Part shown: piece by piece, positions 5,383-8,456 of the stretch
Layout: every line of letters begins with the position of its first letter
Numbering within the stretch: the first letter of the stretch is position 1
DNA from: JAGTVB01 sp964624765
Lineage (GTDB): Bacteria; Pseudomonadota; Gammaproteobacteria; HK1
Assembly: GCA_964624765.1 (NCBI GenBank)
Contig: CAZUZO010000141.1
Coordinates: 1 to 8,456 of the forward strand
DNA: 8,456 bases
Direction: 5' to 3'
Made by a program: the position numbers and the translations under genes
Notes under the pieces: generated by a model
Databases searched by the model: none
Seen by the model: only the letters and a program-made list of their open reading frames with translations
What the model was told of the DNA's origin: nothing

Positions 5383-7725
5383 TCACCCTAAAGCCTCCAG
5401 CACGTGGGCTCGAAATGCCTCCGCGTTCACGAAGCCAACTACCCGATAGCCCGTGAGCTCTGCGCCGTCAGGGCCAAAAAATAAAATGGCAGGCGGTCCG
5501 AAAAGACCGAAATGCTTCAACAAAGCTCTGTCCTGTGGGTCGTTAGCGGTGACATCGGTCTTGAGCAGCACAGCCTTGGCCAACGCCGCCTGCACGCCAG
5601 GATCGGAAAAAGTGTACTTTTCCATCTCCTTACACGACACACACCAATCGGCGTAATAATCCAGCACGACCGGCCTACCGACGGTGCTCGCCGCCTGGAT
5701 CTCCGCCTGCACCTCCTCCAACCCTTTGACGTGTTTGAACGCCAACGGCTGGGATGCACCGACCCCAGCGGACATCAGGGCGACGTTCTTCAATGGCCGT
5801 AGTACATTGTCTCCTCCGCTGGCCGCCCCTACCATGAGCAAAACACCGTACACCAACATGACCAAGCCCGTACCTTTCCAGAACCGCCGCCAACCACTCA
5901 CTCCAGGTTGCAGATAATCGAGCGCCCCGATATAAATCGCCACCACGATGAACAGGACAGCCCACAGCAGCATCGCCACCCAACCGGGGATTATCCTCTC
6001 GATGAGATAGATGGCTACGGCAAGCAGCAAGACTCCAAACACGTGCTTGACGGTATTCATCCAAACCCCAGCGCGCGGCAAAAGCTTCCCGGCCGAGGTA
6101 CCGATGACCAGCAGCGGCACACCCATCCCGAGGCTGAGGGCAAATAGCGCGGAGCCGCCGAGCAAGGCGTCCCCACTCTGGCTAATGTAGATGAGCGCCC
6201 CGGCCAGAGGAGGCGCCACACAGGGGCCTACGATTAATGCCGAGAGCAAGCCCATGATGGCAACGCCCAACAGAGTTCCTCGGCGCTGACGGTTGCTGAA
6301 ACGTGCCAGCCAAGACTGCCAACTAGACGGCAGCTGCAGCTCATAGAAACCGAACATGGATAAGGCGAGCAGTACGAACACGGCGCTGAAGGCAACGAGC
6401 AGCCAAGGATCCTGAAAAGTGGCTTGTAAGTTATGGCCGAAGAGGCCGGCGATGACGCCCGCCAGGGTATAGGTGAACGCCACGGCTAGCACGTACACGA
6501 GCGACAAAACGAATGCCCGGCGCGCCGTAATCTGTTCGCCTTGGCCAGCGATGATGCCGGAAAGGATAGGCACCATGGGAAAGACGCAAGGGGTAAACGC
6601 CAGCAGTAGACCAAATGCAAAGAACGTCATCAAAACCAACCAGAGATTACCCAGCGCCAGCGAGCGGGCAATGCGGTCTTGTTCTGACAGTTTGCCTTCG
6701 CCAGCAGCTGGCGGGCTGGCGGGCTTGCCGGCTGCGGCAACAGGCGCAACGCTAGGCGGCTCGCTCTCAGTGGCCCTCTCCGCATCCTCCGCTAGGCCAT
6801 CGGATACGGCTTCCGTTTCCGTGGATGGCAAGTTGAAAGCGACACGCTTGGTGGTCGGCGGATAACACAGCCCGGCATCGGCACAACCCTGATAACCCAC
6901 CTCGAGAACGAGGGCAGTGGCTGCCGGTTCACTGCGCTGAAGGCCGATGGTTGCCTGCACTGCGTGCCGGAGAACTTCCACCGTTCCGAAAAACTTATCG
7001 CGCTCAACCTGCCCGGCGGGGATCTCGATATCGCCCAGTTCCACACCGGCCCGATCCATGAGCACGAACTGAAATTTGTCGCGATACAGATAGTAACCGT
7101 CGGCGATAGTCCATCCGATCCGCAGGCTCTGATCGGTGAGCACCTGCCAATCCAGCACGAAGGCCTCGTCGACATCCAGAAACTCATTCTCTGGCTTGCC
7201 TCCTCCCAAGATGGCGGCCAAGGCCGCCAGGGCGGCTACCGGATCGTTTCTCGGCGCTTTGGCGGCCTCGACTTGTTTCCGGCCGGACATGGCAACTCGA
7301 TGGGTTGCGCTATGGGGCGGATAGCATACGCCCCGGTCCGCGCACCCTTGACTAGTGGCCTTGATCTCGATGACCTCAACGGGCGGTCCTTGCTTGGCCA
7401 CCGGCACGGTGACGGTCACCTGATCGCGAAATATCTCCAGCTCACCGAAGAAAGGGTCCTGGATGAGTTGACCCTGGGGCAGCTGCGGCTTACCGAGCAC
7501 CACCCCCGGTGTACTCGTCTGAAAGCGAAACTTACTGGCATACAGATAGTAGCCAGCGGCAATGGACCATGTGAACCGGACCGCTTCCTGCGTCGCTTCG
7601 GCTTGGGCTGGGAATGCCTTGTCGGCAGGCAGCAGGGGAGCATCCTGGGTTTGGGCAAAGCTCGACGCGAAAGCCAACAGCCAGAACGCAAAGACTACAA
7701 AGCTCAATCGCCAGCGGTCATACAT
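5383..7725 (-). CDS. dsbD: Thiol:disulfide interchange protein DsbD, duplicated alpha domain
   Basis: DsbD is an inner-membrane reductase that moves electrons from cytoplasmic thioredoxin to periplasmic proteins. At 780 residues it is about 200 longer than E. coli DsbD (565). A signal peptide (1-24, ending SSFAQ) is followed by two alpha domains in tandem. Alpha-1 (about 30-146) has GYYLY at 58-62, the cap loop DPFFGELEIF and QGCADRGVCYPP with C128/C134. Alpha-2 (about 182-298) has GYYLY at 210-214, DKFFGTVEVL and QGCADAGLCYPP with C281/C287. An Ala/Pro/Glu linker (about 300-345) leads to the beta domain of about eight membrane helices (358-637), with TPCVFPM (C380) and GPCVAPP (C502); the 122-residue spacing equals that of E. 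coli. The gamma thioredoxin domain has WCVSCKEME (C695/C698). Its ATG follows the cutA stop with no gap and lacks a good ribosome binding site, so it probably depends on coupling to cutA. Confidence 0.96.
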   Translation of the reverse strand: MYDRWRLSFVVFAFWLLAFASSFAQTQDAPLLPADKAFPAQAEATQEAVRFTWSIAAGYYLYASKFRFQTSTPGVVLGKPQLPQGQLIQDPFFGELEIFRDQVTVTVPVAKQGPPVEVIEIKATSQGCADRGVCYPPHSATHRVAMSGRKQVEAAKAPRNDPVAALAALAAILGGGKPENEFLDVDEAFVLDWQVLTDQSLRIGWTIADGYYLYRDKFQFVLMDRAGVELGDIEIPAGQVERDKFFGTVEVLRHAVQATIGLQRSEPAATALVLEVGYQGCADAGLCYPPTTKRVAFNLPSTETEAVSDGLAEDAERATESEPPSVAPVAAAGKPASPPAAGEGKLSEQDRIARSLALGNLWLVLMTFFAFGLLLAFTPCVFPMVPILSGIIAGQGEQITARRAFVLSLVYVLAVAFTYTLAGVIAGLFGHNLQATFQDPWLLVAFSAVFVLLALSMFGFYELQLPSSWQSWLARFSNRQRRGTLLGVAIMGLLSALIVGPCVAPPLAGALIYISQSGDALLGGSALFALSLGMGVPLLVIGTSAGKLLPRAGVWMNTVKHVFGVLLLAVAIYLIERIIPGWVAMLLWAVLFIVVAIYIGALDYLQPGVSGWRRFWKGTGLVMLVYGVLLMVGAASGGDNVLRPLKNVALMSAGVGASQPLAFKHVKGLEEVQAEIQAASTVGRPVVLDYYADWCVSCKEMEKYTFSDPGVQAALAKAVLLKTDVTANDPQDRALLKHFGLFGPPAILFFGPDGAELTGYRVVGFVNAEAFRAHVLEALG

Positions 7726-8058
7726 CTAATCGATCTCAAGGCAGCGCCTTATCCAAGCCAGGTAATCTGACGAGCCGCCCCCAATCGCTACCCGGATCAC
7801 CTCGGGCAATTCATAGGGATGCTGCTGCAAGATAAGCTGCTCAACTTCGGCATAGCGATCCACGTGGGTCTTTATCATCAGGAGCACCTCATCGTCTTGC
7901 TGCACAGCACCTTTCCAGCGATAAACGGAGCGTAACGGCCCAAGGATATTGACACACGCGGCCAAACTTGTTTCCACCAAACGGCTAGCCAGTTGCTCGG
8001 CTGTGTGTTGGTCTGGGCAGGTCGAGAGCACCAATGTGTAAGCGCTAGCCTTTGACAT
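7726..8058 (-). CDS. cutA: Divalent-cation tolerance protein CutA
   Basis: CutA is a small cytoplasmic protein that forms very stable trimers with a PII-like fold. It was named for copper tolerance in E. coli, but its molecular role remains unsettled. The 110 residues are full length. Family signatures are LVETSLAACVNILGPLRSVYRWKG (27-50), DDEVLLMIKT (55-64) and HPYELPEVIRVAIGGGSSDYLAWI (80-103). C35 and H80 correspond to the C39 and H83 reported for E. coli. The E. coli C16 position is a serine here, though another cysteine (C14) lies two residues on. AGGAG (8070-8066) is well spaced before the ATG. It is the first gene of the cutA-dsbD-TlpA-like unit, and its TAG stop directly abuts the dsbD ATG. 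A promoter is predicted at 8126-8098. Confidence 0.95.
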   Translation of the reverse strand: MSKASAYTLVLSTCPDQHTAEQLASRLVETSLAACVNILGPLRSVYRWKGAVQQDDEVLLMIKTHVDRYAEVEQLILQQHPYELPEVIRVAIGGGSSDYLAWIRRCLEID

Positions 8059-8097
8059 CCGACGGCTCCTCGTGGCTGACCAACTTGGATAACCGAG

Positions 8098-8126
8098 ACT
8101 AAATCACGACGTCCGTGATTTTTCAA
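8098..8126 (-). promoter_or_regulatory. Predicted sigma-70 promoter for cutA-dsbD
   Basis: On the minus strand TTGAAA (8126-8121) is followed, after a 17-bp spacer, by TTTAGT (8103-8098). These match the -35 consensus at 5 of 6 and the -10 at 4 of 6. Transcription would start near 8091, giving a leader of about 33 nt that contains the cutA AGGAG. The spacer is almost entirely a perfect inverted repeat (AAATCACG 8101-8108, CGTGATTT 8114-8121). A repressor or activator could bind there, but no regulator is identifiable. Confidence 0.5.
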
Positions 8127-8130
8127 CAGC
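8101..8130 (-). repeat. Short REP-like palindrome related to the left-end repeat
   Basis: AAATCACG (8101-8108) pairs perfectly with CGTGATTT (8114-8121) around a 5-nt loop, and is followed by TTCAACAGC. Read on the minus strand it starts GCTGTTGAAAAATC, then the hairpin, then GATTT. That is the same layout as 2-30, which starts GCTGTTCAAAATC and ends GATTTT, also with a 5-nt loop. The loop and inner stem bases differ, as expected for members of a repeat family kept by structure. Only one hairpin is present here, against two at the left end. It overlaps the predicted cutA promoter. Confidence 0.45.
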
Positions 8131-8207
8131 AGTCAAGAGGAGGAAATGAAACTTGCACGGCCGAGCGCCGTGCTGCTGATGGAGAAGCAACGCGACCTTC
8201 GCAACAC

Positions 8208-8236
8208 CTTGACACCGCCCGTGAGGACCCTATTAT
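8208..8236 (+). promoter_or_regulatory. groESL promoter, sigma-70 and sigma-32-like
   Basis: TTGACA (8209-8214) is a perfect -35 box, and TATTAT (8231-8236), 16 bp on, matches the -10 consensus at 5 of 6. The same stretch can be read as a heat-shock sigma-32 promoter: CTTGACA (8208-8214) and CCCTATTAT (8228-8236) resemble CTTGAAA and CCCCATNT at a workable spacing. Transcription should start near 8243, inside the CIRCE operator. The groES leader would then be about 144 nt. Which sigma factor is used cannot be settled from sequence. Confidence 0.78.
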
Positions 8237-8262
8237 TAGCACTCATCCAAGTTGAGTGCTAG
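8236..8262 (+). promoter_or_regulatory. CIRCE operator (HrcA binding site)
   Basis: TTAGCACTC (8236-8244), nine bases, then GAGTGCTAG (8254-8262) matches the CIRCE consensus TTAGCACTC-N9-GAGTGCTAA at 17 of 18 arm positions; only the last base differs. CIRCE is bound by the repressor HrcA, which is titrated away by misfolded protein through GroEL. The site begins on the last base of the -10 box and covers the predicted transcription start, an ideal place for repression. The genome should therefore encode HrcA, which is not in this window. Confidence 0.93.
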
Positions 8263-8386
8263 CGTTGGTCGTCGCCATCGACACCTGCGCGTCCCGTTCT
8301 GCACCAACACGGCAAGCATAATCTTATTACAAACAAATTCTTACGGTGACTACCACCTAACTCAGCACTAGTTTCAGGAGAGTTCG
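8263..8386 (+). promoter_or_regulatory. groES mRNA leader
   Basis: This is untranslated leader between the CIRCE operator and groES. It is AT-richer than its surroundings towards the end (AAGCATAATCTTATTAC, 8314-8330). AGGAGA (8376-8381) is a good Shine-Dalgarno sequence, 5 nt before the ATG. TCAGCACTA (8362-8370), nine bases, then GAGTTCGAT (8380-8388) resembles a degraded CIRCE (13 of 18 arm positions) overlapping the ribosome binding site and start codon. No second promoter with a convincing -35 box was found. Confidence 0.55.
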
Positions 8387-8456
8387 ATGAATCTAAGACC
8401 CTTGCATGATCGCGTGATCGTTAAGCGGGCCGAGGAAGAGACCCGGTCCCCCGGTG
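8387..8456 (+). CDS. groES: Co-chaperonin GroES (N-terminal part only)
   Basis: GroES caps the GroEL folding chamber as a heptameric lid in the cytoplasm. Only the first 23 codons are in the window: [20 protein letters not shown] and on to SPG. This aligns directly with the E. coli N-terminus [20 protein letters not shown], ending just before the mobile loop. The ATG has AGGAGA 5 nt upstream. Expression is probably heat-inducible through the promoter and CIRCE site upstream. groEL is expected to follow beyond the window. The truncation is only the window edge, not a sign of damage. Confidence 0.97.
   Translation, partial: [23 protein letters not shown]

Noticed and set aside
6964..7770. A 268-codon open frame on the plus strand opposite the dsbD N-terminal region.
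   Set aside because: It is entirely antisense to a clearly recognised gene, resembles no family, and its partial internal repetition only mirrors the two DsbD alpha domains.

Overview
This is a compact, moderately GC-rich stretch of bacterial chromosome. Its gene set and order point to a gammaproteobacterium: groES, then divergently cutA-dsbD-(TlpA-like)-aroQ-accB-accC-prmA-zinc-ribbon/DUF3426. The dsbD-aroQ-accB-accC-prmA-zinc ribbon order is one I know from Pseudomonas, Xanthomonas and purple-sulfur-type relatives. I cannot place it to genus. It is an ordinary housekeeping region. I see no phage, defence, CRISPR, transposase or obvious foreign cassette, and no strong candidate for a wholly new system.

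Layout, left to right. Positions 1-388 hold no gene. The first 81 bases form a palindromic REP-like repeat, and the rest is non-coding sequence with several complementary segments. Eight complete minus-strand genes follow from 389 to 8058. Reading in their direction of transcription, cutA, dsbD and a TlpA/ResA-type thioredoxin are packed with gaps of 0 and 7 bp and look like one operon. After a 201-bp gap containing an inverted repeat come aroQ and accB (15 bp apart), accC (100 bp further), prmA (93 bp further) and the DUF3426 protein (3 bp further). At the right end groES starts on the plus strand and runs off the window; groEL would be expected beyond it.

How the genes work together. DsbD carries electrons from cytoplasmic thioredoxin across the inner membrane to periplasmic thiol proteins, and the TlpA-like protein beside it is a plausible acceptor. 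This DsbD has two complete N-terminal alpha domains rather than the single one of the E. coli protein. AroQ makes 3-dehydroshikimate for aromatic amino acids. AccB and AccC are the biotin carrier and biotin carboxylase of acetyl-CoA carboxylase. PrmA methylates ribosomal protein L11. CutA is a small trimeric protein of uncertain role.

Regulation. The 328-bp divergent region between cutA and groES is the best-defined control region. It has a good minus-strand promoter for cutA whose spacer is filled by a palindrome related to the left-end repeat. It also has a strong groES promoter that reads as both sigma-70 and sigma-32 type, running into a near-perfect CIRCE operator for the HrcA repressor. 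A second, degraded CIRCE-like site overlaps the groES ribosome binding site and start codon.
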